Source: Phragmites australis (taxonomy: Eukaryota > Streptophyta > Magnoliopsida > Poales > Poaceae). Taken from it: a DNA stretch of 64,000 bases. The stretch is taken from positions 15,369,001-15,433,000 of the forward strand of contig NC_084943.1 of the NCBI RefSeq assembly GCF_958298935.1. The letters run 5' to 3'. How positions within the stretch are numbered: position 1 is the stretch's first letter; each line of letters opens with the position of its first letter. The notes below the pieces were generated by a model that was given only the letters and a program-made list of their open reading frames with translations, was not told where the DNA came from and did not search any database. The position numbers and the translations under genes were made by a program. Shown here piece after piece: positions 1 to 10,032 of this stretch.

Positions 1-2
1 AA

Positions 3-801
3 ATGATACTAGAGTTTATTGAATTTTTTTATAATTCAACTGTAAGTGTATCGGGAGTTTATTATCCAACATTTTGTTTAGTAGTGCATAATATTATTGA
101 AATTGCTACTCATTTAAATAGCTATGAAAATGACAATTTTCTAAGAGATTGTGAAGTTCCAATGAAGTCTAAAATTTTAAAATATTGAAAATAAATTCAT
201 TTGTTGTATGCCTTTGCCTTTATTTTGAATCTTATAGCTAAAATTATAGGTTTATGTAGAGTTATCACAAATTTAGGTGATGCTCTTGGCCATGATTATT
301 CTATTTATTATACTAATATTCATTCTAAGTTATTTGATATTTATAGTAAATATGAAACAAAGCATGTCAGAGTTTGTCTGCAACAACCTCCATTAGCACC
401 CACAACAAGAACACAACAACATGGGGAAAAATATTTGGTGGAGGTTTTTCATTAAGAAGTTTAGACTCTTCGTCACGAATGTCTATGAGCGTCGGAATTC
501 CAGCATCCGGAGGGGAGCTAACAACTTTCATCAACAGCCATGAACAAGAAAATTTCAACATAATGCAATGGTGGTATGAGCACAAGTTGAATTATCAAGT
601 TCTTTCACTGTTAGCACTAGATTTTTTAATGATCCCCGTATCTACTATTTCTTTTGAGGCTATCTTTAGTCTTACTAGAAGGATAATTGAAGAGAGAAGA
701 ACAAGTCTCACAAGTGAGATGTGAAAATACTCACCATAGTAAAAAACTGTGAACAAGCTAAAGTGCGAATGCAACACATTACAGAGAACACTGAGCTTTA
801 A
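3..801 (+). pseudogene. hAT transposase, C-terminal part, broken
   Basis: The frames from 3 and 201 read like the RNase H-fold half of plant hAT (Ac/RICESLEEPER type) transposases. The frame from 374 gives the hAT dimerisation domain, with the WWYEHK motif, the segment PVSTISFEAIFSLTRRIIEE and a tail that ends at the TAA at 799-801. The pieces lie in different frames, with a stop at 186-188 and a one-base deletion near 720 that shifts the last 26 codons. The N-terminal half, BED finger and first catalytic Asp are outside the window. An active protein would pair with terminal inverted repeats for cut-and-paste transposition; this copy cannot. Confidence 0.8.
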
Positions 802-839
802 GATTCATTCAAAAATTCGTATCAGCTGTTAATGAGAAC

Positions 840-1002
840 GTGTAATTTTTAATTTTCTAAGCTAGGTTGTATTCTTTTTTTCTTTGCTAGAAAGGTTTTT
901 AATAAGGCAACCTATCAATAATACTCATTTTTAGAATTAATTATGTGTCCCTATTATTTTTGATTTATTGTTATTATTTTTATAATTTTTCTTTATTTTT
1001 TT
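840..1002 (+). other. hAT 3' untranslated-type sequence
   Basis: AT-rich sequence directly after the hAT frame. The stretch around 880-935 (GAAAGGTTT, then CCTATCAATAA and CTCATTTT) is matched by 11238-11285, on the far side of the Copia element. I read both as the 3' region of related hAT copies. Confidence 0.4.
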
Positions 1003-1221
1003 CTAAAGTAACCTGCCACCCACCTCCCGTCTTGGGCTATAAATAGCCACCGACCCAAGCTCCTATGATCCCATCAGCCACCCAACTCTCTTTATCTACT
1101 TGCTAGCTAGTAGCCACTTTCCTATTTCAACAAATAAATTCTATATTTCCATTCATGGATCAAGACGCCGAGAAATCGCATGCATGGTTATCAGCATGTG
1201 AAAGTGCATTTAGACTCTCTA
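1003..1221 (+). promoter_or_regulatory. Promoter-like segment with TATA box and short open frame
   Basis: A GC-richer block contains CTATAAATAG at 1037-1046, then about 110 bp of C/T-rich leader, then an ATG at 1155 that opens a frame running into the Copia LTR at 1222. The layout is that of a promoter plus first codons. Its position next to hAT sequence suggests the 5' end of another hAT copy cut by the LTR element. A fragment of a host gene is not excluded. Confidence 0.35.
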
Positions 1222-2805
1222 TGTGGGTTTTGGATAATTGATGACAAATAATTAAGGGACTAATGAGTTTATCGAGGTTACGAATAGGTATTAGTCCTAT
1301 TGGAGAAATTAAATGATGTTGACGTCCCTCAAAAAGAAAAGAGAATCGGCACATGGCTATCCAATAGTTTTAAATTTATTTTATTTTTGAATTTGAGTCT
1401 ACGTATGCCATACTATCAAGATGGATGTGTATAGTCTGACATGAAGATATCTCAGTGCTCAAAGTATCCATTTGGCCTAAAGATGAGAGACACAAAACAC
1501 CCCACGAACACCGAGAATCTTTATTATGTTTTCTGGACCCAAAAGTTCTAGGCTATTCTGGAAGTTCCGGATAGCCGGAACCTCCGGGATCTCTCCGAAA
1601 TAGGGTTCTCGGGTTGAAGCTCTTTATGGATTCGGAAGTTCTGGGTGCAATCCGGAATGTCTGGATTGCCAGAACCTCTGGATGAGGCTCCGAGCGAGGG
1701 AACTCGGTTTGTGTTTTTATAAACCACTCCAGAAGTTCTGGATGGGTCCGGAACCTCTGGATTTTGGTGATGTTCACCGGAACCTCCAAATGCGGTTCCA
1801 GGAAGGGGTCCTTGGGTTGATCTAAGTCTTCAACCTGGAAGTTCCTGGTTCAACCCGAAAGTTCCAGGTGTCCGGATGTTCTGGATTTGCTTCGGCCCAT
1901 GGTCCTGTGTGGTGATCTGTTGATTCAACCCAGAAGTTCCGAGTTAATTAGGATGTTCCAGATTAGGCCAGAATGCACAGTAATAGCTAGTTTTTTGGGG
2001 TTGGATATAAATACCCCCTCATCCCCTTTACTCATTAAGTGCTGTGAACTAACCTGAGACAAATTCATTGAAGGCATCTCTAGAGCTCTCCCCACTCCTT
2101 TGGCTTCAATTCTTGCTAGGTTTTGAGAGTTGGGTGAGGGATTTGAGATTATGTGCTAGTGAACAACACTCCCATCTTTGAGCACTTGAAGACTTCGTCA
2201 AGCCTCATCAATATCGCATTTGTTACTCTTGGAGGTTCATCCTCCTAGACGGCTAAGAGTCACCTGCTGAACAACTAAGCTTGTGGAGTGTCATGAGAAG
2301 TTTGTGAAGGCATCTCCTCACCTCCGCAAGGAAAGAGGACACTTGTGTAAGTCCGAGCTCGATCTTCGTGGTCGCTGTGTGAGGGAAAGGGTTGAAATAG
2401 ACTCTGACTCTTTGTGAGCTCCTCAACGGAGATGTAGGATCCTTGGATCCAAACTTTGAGAAACAAATCACTTGTCTCTTTGCTTACTTTCTTGTGTTTG
2501 GTCATGTTCTAGTTGACTTTTGGTCAATTCGCCTTGATCTACGTGGTTGTGTGTTTGTGACTACCGGTGACTTGTTGACATGAATTACTACATCTCTTGT
2601 AACCTGTGGTAACATATAAATTCAACTAGAAGTTCCTAGGCATTGTTTGTTTTTGAATTCATACTCTATATCCGGAAGGTCCAGGTTGAGCTCGAAACTT
2701 CCGGATTGAATCCAAAGGTTTCGTATTCTGTTTAATCTAGTGAAAAGTTTTAATTTTTCAGGAAAGCCTATTCACACCCCCTCTTGGCAACATCATGATC
2801 TTTCA
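1222..2805 (+). repeat. 5' LTR of Sirevirus-like Copia element
   Basis: Starts TGTGGGTTTTGG and ends in CA just before a decayed primer-binding site. The last 40 bp (CCTATTCACACCCCCTCTTGG and following) are the familiar 3' end of grass Copia LTRs. A TATA-like ATATAAATAC lies at 2004-2013. The middle (1545-1985) is full of short degenerate repeats built on CCGGAA and GTTCTGGAT. Length about 1.58 kb. No matching 3' LTR is in the window, so the element's age cannot be estimated from LTR divergence. Confidence 0.75.
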
Positions 2806-2808
2806 ATT

Positions 2809-2820
2809 CATATCAGAGTC
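2809..2820 (+). other. Primer-binding site (decayed, initiator tRNA-Met type)
   Basis: CATATCAGAGTC stands where Copia elements have TGGTATCAGAGC, four bases after the LTR. Three of the twelve bases differ from the usual form. Confidence 0.6.
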
Positions 2821-2844
2821 TAATCTTCTACAAGGCTTCACCGC

Positions 2845-4101
2845 TTGGAGAAATTGAAGATGTCAGTGGATGGGGAGAAATGTTTGGAAAGCCTGAAGAG
2901 TCCTAAGGATGATTCTTCGAGGTCGAGTAATGGCAAGAACAAGGGAGTTGAATTTGGTTTCAATTATGATGAATTGAATGCATCTCATTCTTATATATCA
3001 CTGTCATCTGGGCGTGCACCGTACTTTGACAGCACACATTATGGCACTTGGAGGTACACAATAAAAATGCATCTAATTTCTCTTCATCCAAGTATTTGGA
3101 AGATCGTGTATACATGTTTTGAGCTACTGGATGAAGATGAAGCACTCACTCCCGTGGAAGAGCAAAATTTACACCACAATGCTCAAGCAACAAGCATGCT
3201 ACTTAGTGCCTTGAGTCTTGAGAAATTCAACAAGGTTTATGGACTCAAAGAGGCAAAATAGATATGTGACACACTCCAAGTGGTACATGAAGGCATCACA
3301 GTGTGATAGAGTCAAAGATAGAGCTCTTAAAAGGAAAGTTGGAAAGGTTTGTGATGGAAGATGATGAAACCCCTCAAGAGATGTATGATCGCATGATGGT
3401 GCTTGTGAACAAGATTCAAATATGGGAAGTGATGAGCTAGATGACTACAAGTTGGTGAGAAGATTGTTCAAAGCTTTCGCACCAAGAAATCCTACCTTGG
3501 TTACTCTCCTTTGAGAGAGGAAAGTTTCAAGATACTCACACCTAAAGACGTGCTTGGTAGAATTTTTGCTCATGAGCTCATGGAGGAAGAAGCCATGGAA
3601 GTAAAGAACCTAACCTAGTCAAGCAATGCTCAAGCTCTAAGACAAAAGAAGTAGCATTCAAGGCAAGCAAGAGCAAGAAAGTTGAAGAATCAAGTTCAAG
3701 TAAAGAAGAGAGCTCCGATGATGAACAAATCACTCCCTTTGTGAGGAAGTTCAAGAAATTCTTAAACAAGGGTGGCTATAGCAAGTACAAGAAAGATAAG
3801 TCCAAGAGAAGACAATCCAAGAGACCTTGCTGTGAGTGTGGTGAAGTTGTCCATTTTATAGCCAAGTGTCCCAACAAGAAGAAGAACAAGGACAAGGAAG
3901 AGAGGAGGAATAAGCCTTACAAGAAGGACAAGTGCAAGACCCACAAGAAGATCTATTCGGGCCAAACTCATATCAGCGAGGAGTGGGACTCCAACGATTC
4001 TGTCTCCAACTCCAATGATGAAGGGGTTTCTACCATCACCATCCACTCCTCTTCTCCAAAAAAAGTCACTTTTTAGTGAACATGAGCGACGACGATGACA
4101 C
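2845..4101 (+). pseudogene. Sirevirus-like Copia gag, first segment
   Basis: The frame from 2845 has the N-terminal Copia gag features (GRAPYFDSTHYGTWRY). Stops and frame shifts between 3260 and 3740 break the central capsid part. The frame 3741-4076 is Lys-rich and carries one zinc knuckle, CCECGEVVHFIAKC, of CX2CX4HX4C form, followed by HISEEWDSND, which is typical of Sirevirus gags. Gag would form the particle that packages element RNA. The coding sequence is cut at 4101 by the solo LTR and resumes at 5690 in register with the segment before it. Confidence 0.8.
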
Positions 4102-5689
4102 TGAAGGTGATATGCCCCAGAGGCAATCATAAAGATGATTATATCACACGTCTATGTTAATGTACTTTTGAATAATATATTATAACAAGAATGACTACTT
4201 TTTATATTGATTGGCAAGTATGTGATTTGTTTATGAAACTCTTTGTTTATATCATGATGTTATTCTTAGTCGATCCCTGATCGCATATTATTGTGATGAT
4301 ACATAAGACCAGCACATGTATTGATTGATGATCATATTTCATGGATCATAGGTATAGAGATATTAAGTCAATAATGTGAACATTTATGTTATAGAACATG
4401 ATGTTGGATAACATACCTTGAGATACTGCTGGAATTGTTATTTATGATGTGCCATCAGTTGTTATCTCAAATGGTGTACCTGCAGGATCCTAAGACCTGA
4501 GATCGTCATTGATTCTTAGAATGTAGTGGCATACTTTGAGGCTGCCAAACGTTATTTCATAACTGGGTAGTCATAAAGGTAATTTTTGGGCTTGTCATGA
4601 AACATGTCATGGGGTGTGGGCGATGAAGATGGAATTTTCCCCTCCTTGATAACGGGAGAGATATCTCTGAGCCCCTTGAGGTTGTTGGATCGAGAAGTGC
4701 ATGGCCATGCCAATTTGATTAACGAGTTAGTTATGATGAATCCATTACTTGATCGATTGAATGCTCGAGCTATCACAAGGGTGGTACGTATCTCGCCTTG
4801 AGCGTGACTGTATCATGAGGCGAAGGGATCGGTGTATGTGTATATCAAGATTCAGCCGATATGATCTTTTGTGTATACTCGGGAGTCAACATGTCCTGCT
4901 AGGGACCGCTATTGATTTCGGTTTGGAAAGGGTTTCCGAGTCATAGCCGTTTGTACATGAATCTAACAGGTCACACACTTAATGGGTTGGAACAAAACAT
5001 GCAAATTGGATTCGTATATGGGTTTTGATTGGATCGTGATCCATGAGAAGTTAGAGTCCTAAAGGGCTTCTAACGTGAGAGCCCATTGGCAAGCTCTATA
5101 TGAGGAGAAACGTGGGTAGGGCGTGCGAAGGTTGAGCCACTCCAAAACCCTAGCCGCAGCCTTCTATACGATCTCCCAAACCCCTAGCCATACGTGCAGT
5201 GCTAGCACATCAGCGCTTGACGTTTCTACCCAATACGTGTGGATGTCGTAGAGGCGTTGCTGCTATTGCTGTGCTAATTTTCTCGACAAGTTGATCATGA
5301 CGTGTTCGAGACTGGTCGCCAGCCGTGACGAACTGGTCGATATACCTACTCGTCTGATCATAGGAGCACATTGTGACCACTCGGATCTGGTCGGACATCA
5401 TGACATGACCACTCAGAGCTGGTTGAGGAACTAGTCGAGGAGCACGACCACTTACTCGGAGTTGGTCGGGGAGAGTGACCACCTACGCAGGGTTGGTTGC
5501 GGATCTGATCGAGAAACTACTAGAGGAGTTTGACGCGCACGACATTGGATTGGTCTACTCCAACTCTTCTTCTGCTGCACTGCACGTCGAGTGGTAATGA
5601 TCTATGATCTCCTACTAACATGGTTTCCTAGGTGAATGCGATAGAAAAAATTTATTTTAGGCTAGCGTAGCCTGCCCGTTACCCCAACA
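4102..5689 (+). mobile_element. Solo LTR, BARE/Angela/WIS-like Copia
   Basis: Starts TGAAGGTGATATGCCCC and ends CCCCAACA. This resembles the start and end I know for BARE-1/Angela/WIS LTRs (a TGTTGG..ATATGCCC start). The inside has the typical sentences of these LTRs, such as TAACTGGGTAGTCATAAAGG at 4560. It is flanked by GACAC (4097-4101) and AACAC (5690-5694), a 5-bp target duplication with one mismatch. With no internal region present, it is best explained by recombination between two LTRs. It sits inside the Sirevirus gag. Confidence 0.75.
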
Positions 5690-5898
5690 AACACACCCAC
5701 TTGCCTTATGGAAAAGGGACGGAAGGTACAATCACAACCAAAGCTTCTAGATATTGATAGCAATAGAGATAGTGATTGTGAAAGCTTGTTTAAAGGTATA
5801 AATAAAAATATCATAAGTAAAATGGAAGAACTAATAGAAACAATAGAAAGTCAAGAGGAGAGTCTTGAGAAGCAAGCGAACTTGCTTATTTTTGAAAA
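5690..5898 (+). pseudogene. Sirevirus-like Copia gag, second segment
   Basis: After the solo LTR the gag resumes with a TCLMEKG motif and a Glu/Lys-rich helical segment (residues with MEELIETIESQEESLEK). The segment ends where MULE-A inserted. Its last nine bases, 5890-5898, are the left target duplication of MULE-A. The coding sense continues at 10033. Confidence 0.7.
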
Positions 5899-6013
5899 GG
5901 ACAATTTAGGTTCTTGCCATCGTGTCAATTACAGTTTCGACATTTGCCGCTGCTTGCGTAATATTCTGGTGCTTGCCATCGCCTCCGAAACCTGTTTGGA
6001 TTTTGACACCGCC
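5899..6013 (+). repeat. Left TIR of MULE-A
   Basis: Begins GGACAATTTAGGTTCTTGCC and matches the reverse complement of 9916-10032 over its whole length with about ten differences. Two internal copies of GCTTGCCATCG-type sequence lie near 5915 and 5972. Confidence 0.9.
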
Positions 6014-6189
6014 GTCTCATTTCGTCACAGCTCGTTACTACTTTGCTGAGGTGGCATGTATGGTCAACTGCCAACCAAGCTTTTATACCTAGATTTCCCC
6101 TTTGTGTCTGTGTAACCCTTTGCCATCCCCTTCTGAGATTTCATCTAACATGGGTAGAATGCGGTAGATTGTGAATGTAGTAATGCTCA

Positions 6190-8979
6190 GTGCTTACTTG
6201 TAGCTTGGATCCTGGCCATGCGATGCGGATAGCATTTTGTGTTCCTACCTTTCTAAGCAAACCAGATGATGAGCCACCAATGTGGAGGAAGGGGAAGACC
6301 CTGAATCTGGTGGTCGACAGCAGGAGCATGCATTTGGTCAGTCTATTTGACTATTTAGGCAATGAGGTCAAGTGGGGATCAAAACAGATGGTTCCCATGC
6401 TTTTTAAGGCTAGTGAAACCTCTAGGTTTGAGCCATTGCTGACTGAGGATGACCTACAGAAAGCGTTCAGTCTTTGTAAGGATTCATAATCCTTGTACAT
6501 TTCAGTCAAAATAGAGGATTTCCATGGCCCTTTGACTTTTATTCCTAGCCCAGAGAAACCGAGCAATTGCAAAAGAACCAAAAAGGGTACTCCAGATGTA
6601 GGTTCATATGGTATTCCTTGCACCCCACCGGCCAGAGATGCAGCTCCACCAGATGCACAAACTAAGACTACAACAGCTGAAGGTGCTAAAGGTGAGGCCA
6701 AAGCAGATGCTGAGGAGGTAGAGGAATCTGATGCTGACTCCATTGAAGTACATAGTGATAGGAGCTGTCACACTAGTGGTGAGTCATCAGATAGTGGCTA
6801 TGAACCAGATAGTGCTTATGAACCAGATGAGGGGGATGATGAAATAGGTGAAGACAAGTCTGACTACACTGATTATGCTTTCAACTATGAAAATCCATGT
6901 GTTGATAAAGGTACTATATTTTCAGATGCTGCAACATTCACGAAAGTGCTGAGACACCATTCTCTCATTAATGACTACCAGTATCAAACTGAGAAGTCTT
7001 CCTTGGATAGGGTGAGAGTGCACTGTAAAGCAAAGGAGTGTAAGTGGAGGATTCATGCATCTAAGACAAGCGACAAGAGATATTTCAAGGTAATGTGGAA
7101 TTTTCTTGTGTTGCAGGTGGAATTTTGTTATACTTCCATTTGGTTCTGAACTTATCGTATAAATCTTTCTTGTGTTGCAGGTGAAAATCAATGATGTTGG
7201 CCATACCTGTTCATCTGTCAACAAATGTGATGACAAGATGGCCACTTCACCATGGGTTGCTGATAGAGTAATTGACTGGTTGAAGACTAACCCCCACCTT
7301 GGTCCCAAGGAACTGCAGACAAAGATTGAAGAGCACTTTCACATTGAGGTAAAGTATAGTAGGGTGTTTGCTGGCAAAGAGATGGCACTTGACAGAATTT
7401 TTTAAAATTATGCACAGAGCTATCCAATGCTGTATGCATTTAAGGAGGAGATTCAAAGGAAGATGCCAGGCAGTATTGTAGATATAGATACAGAGGTTGT
7501 GGATGGAAAGGTTTGTTTTAGGAGGATTTTTGTTGCACTGAAGCTATGCATTGATGGCTTCCTTCAAGGTTGTAGGTCTTATTTGGCTATAGATTCAACT
7601 CATTTGATAGGAAGGCAAAGGGGACAGCTTGCTGCAGCTTGTGCAATTGATGGGTACAACTTCATATACCTTGTTGCTTATGGAGTCTTTGAGCCTGAAT
7701 CTATTGATAATTGGGAGTGGTTCATCAATAACCTGAAGAAGGCAGTTGGTGAGCCCAATGGCCTAGTAGTAAGCACTGATGCAAGGAAGGGAATAACTAA
7801 AGGTGTGAATAATGTGTATCCACATGTAGAGCACATAGAATGTTTCAGGCATTTGTTCAAGAATTTTAGGAAGAAGTTCAAGGGAGGTGACTATGAGAGG
7901 CACATGTGGCCACTTGGACTGAGTTATACTGAAGAAGCCTACCACAAGCATTGGCCTTTCATTGCTAGACATGCCAATGCAGTTAAGTTTCTGGCTGAGA
8001 ATCATAGTCTTTTGTGGTCTCGAAGCAAATTTTCAACTTACTCCAAGGTTGATTATGTCAATAACAACCTCTCAAAATCTTTTAATACCTGGATCAAGAA
8101 GTACAAGATGCTCAACATAGTTGATTTGATGGATAAGATCAGAGAGCTCATCATGAAGAAGTTTGATCACAGGAGGGGTCTTTGTGAGAAATTTGACACT
8201 GAGAAAATCGTCATACCAAGTGTCCTCAAGAAGTTGACTGCATTGACTAGAGCTATTGCCACTTACTCAGGTGTTAGGAGTTCAAGTATTCTTGGGGAGG
8301 TCAGGTATAGAGACTCTCAGGGTAATCCAGATAGAGATGTGGTTAACTTGCATGACAAGACCTGCACCTGTGGCAAATGGCAGCTGATTGGAATCCCATG
8401 TCTTCATGCAATAGCTTTCATAGTGACAATCAGACAGTATAAGATGGAGGACTATGTTCATGAGTTCTACTCAATTGAGAGGTTCAGAAAAGCTTATGAA
8501 GGAATACTATACCCTATGACTGATAAGAGCGAGTGGCCTGCAATAGACCCTGGCTTTGTCTTGAGGCCATTATTAGTGAGAAGACAACCAGGGAGGCCAA
8601 GGGCTGACAGGATTAAGGGTTCAGATGAGCCAAGTTCAAAGAGGAAGCATAAATGCAGCAGGTGTGACCAGTTAGGACATCACTACCCCAAGTGCACTCG
8701 TGGGCTTGCATCTGATCAATCAAGCAAGAGTTCAAGCAATGATCCAACTGCTACTCCAGGACTTCCTGCACCAAAAAAATCCAAGAAAGATTCTTCTACT
8801 CAGTCTAGGTATGCTTCTATGCTCACATTCTAGACATCAGTGCCCCAGATGCTAAGTGTATTTTTATTTTTACAATTGACAGTACTGCAGCATCAAACAA
8901 GGGCAAGCGCAGGAAGGAAGGAACCAAGAAGGGCAAGACACAGGTGAAGGTCTTGGAAAAGGAAGCTGCATCCATTTGA
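6190..8979 (+). pseudogene. MULE-A transposase (MudrA type), nearly complete
   Basis: MudrA-type DDE transposase that would cut the element at its TIRs. Three exons are proposed: 6190-7089, 7181-8808 and 8883-8979, with GT-AG introns of 91 and 74 bp. Exon 1 holds the N-terminal domain, an acidic Ser/Glu/Asp-rich linker (6700-6880) and the start of the MULE DNA-binding domain. Counting from the Met at 7427, the catalytic region has AIDSTHL (Asp56) and VVSTDARKGI (Asp118), a SWIM zinc finger CTCGKWQLIGIPCLH (313-327) and a zinc knuckle CSRCDQLGHHYPKC (410-423). Exon 3 gives a Lys-rich tail. In-frame TAA codons at 6487-6489 and 7403-7405 break it; the frame otherwise stays open, so decay is recent. 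The start at 6190 is uncertain. Confidence 0.88.
7090..7180 (+). other. Intron 1 of MULE-A transposase with duplicated acceptor
   Basis: GTAATG donor after the codons for YFK. The acceptor block TTCTTGTGTTGCAGGTG occurs twice, ending in AG at 7117 and at 7180. Only the second keeps the reading frame open into VKINDVGHTC. Confidence 0.65.
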
Positions 8980-9135
8980 AGACTATGTATGCTTGTAATA
9001 TTTTGCAGTTGCATGGACAAATGCATGCTTGTAGTATAGTATTCTTGATGTTGGTATGCATTTCAATGCCTCAAATTCCCATTATCTGAGATGATCCATA
9101 ACATTTCCATTGATTTTAAAGAGTACATGCTTCCA

Positions 9136-9789
9136 TTACCTAGACATGGCAGATACAATGCAGCAACGAAGTAAGATACAACATATCAATTTTACATTGT
9201 CTACACTACTCTTCATCTCTTGAACATTTCTTTTCACTTCTTGCACACTGTTGTGGATGTCTTCGCCATCAGTAGCTGCCAGTGACATTCTCTTGCATAG
9301 ATTTGCCATTTCTTGCATCTGAATGGTCAGGTTCTCAAGCTTGTTCTTCACTTCCCTCATCTCCCTGCCAGCATCTCCGAGCACCAGAGTCTCCAAATAT
9401 GCATTGAACTGATCCTCCCATAGAAAAAAAGCACAACCCCCTGACTGCACTAGAACATAAGGATGACTAACAAAAGAAAAAAACTAGTAAAAGGAAGAAA
9501 AAAAAGGAAATACAAGAAAAACCAAAAAAAAGAAAAGAAAAAAGAAACTCACCTTCTAGTTTGCACACCTCAAAAACCAACGCCCAAGATTATTATCCGT
9601 TCCAGCCTTCACTCTCACTATGTTCAATCCACAATCACACCTAAAGCTATTTTTTGTTGCCTGTTGTGAGCTCCCAGAGCTCCAAGAGCTCATCCCTCCC
9701 TCCCTTGACATCCTCTCTCTTGAAGAAATGGAGATCCAATCCTTCTTATATAGAACCAAAATGTTTTTGGCACCAAAATTTCCCTCCAA
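9136..9789 (-). pseudogene. GRF-type zinc-finger protein gene inside MULE-A
   Basis: Two exons on the minus strand: 9789 (or the Met at 9711) down to 9553, and 9444 down to 9136. They are separated by a 108-bp T-rich intron with a GTGAG donor and a GTGCAG acceptor. Exon 1 gives CDCGLNIVRVKAGTDNNLGR then WFLRC. Exon 2 begins SGGCAFFLWEDQ. Together these form the C-x-C..GR-x-F-x-C..C-x-F-F-x-W pattern of GRF zinc fingers, which bind nucleic acid in known proteins. The rest of exon 2 is a heptad-like coiled coil (about residues 20-85) with a hydrophobic tail. A TAG codon at 9556-9558, one codon before the splice site, interrupts the zinc finger. Its role in the element is unknown. It converges with the transposase gene. 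Confidence 0.75.
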
Positions 9790-9915
9790 GTACCAAGTTT
9801 CCCTTCAACCGTGCCCACAATCAGCCAGTGGCATATACTGAATAAGCACAAAGGGCATCCCATGTCATTTGGCACGGTCAAACAGCTTGACTAGATGGCG
9901 TCTGGGTTCCGTTTC

Positions 9916-10032
9916 GGCGTGGTGTCAGAATCCAAACAGGTTTCGAAGACGATGGCAAGCACTAGAATATTACGCAAGCAGTGGCAAATATTGAAACCGT
10001 AATTGACGCGATGGCAAGAACCTAAATTGTCC
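9916..10032 (-). repeat. Right TIR of MULE-A
   Basis: Reverse complement begins GGACAATTTAGGTTCTTGCC, the same as the left TIR, and stays aligned for about 117 bp. The adjacent 10033-10041 is the right 9-bp target duplication. Confidence 0.9.

Larger units (their letters stand above)
5899..10032 (+). mobile_element. MULE-A, complete-ended Mutator-like element
   Basis: 4134 bp, bounded by inverted repeats of about 115 bp and by an identical 9-bp duplication TTTTGAAAA at 5890-5898 and 10033-10041. Nine-base duplications are diagnostic of Mutator-superfamily insertion. It holds a MudrA-type transposase gene on the plus strand and a GRF zinc-finger gene on the minus strand, converging with about 155 bp between their ends. 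Both genes have in-frame stops, so the copy is probably inactive, but intact ends and duplication mean it could be mobilised in trans. It splits the Sirevirus gag and is therefore younger than that element. Confidence 0.93.

Noticed and set aside
1037..1221. Host gene promoter and first exon
   Set aside because: TATA box, leader and ATG look real, but the frame is only 22 codons before an LTR and lies next to hAT sequence. Kept only as a promoter-like segment.
5708..6049. Single 113-codon gene
   Set aside because: Its first part is Copia gag and its second part is the MULE-A TIR; the fusion is accidental.
6478..6507. 30-nt intron removing the first stop in the MULE-A transposase
   Set aside because: GT..AG borders and a T-rich end are present, but plant introns are not known to me at this size, so an in-frame stop is the simpler reading.
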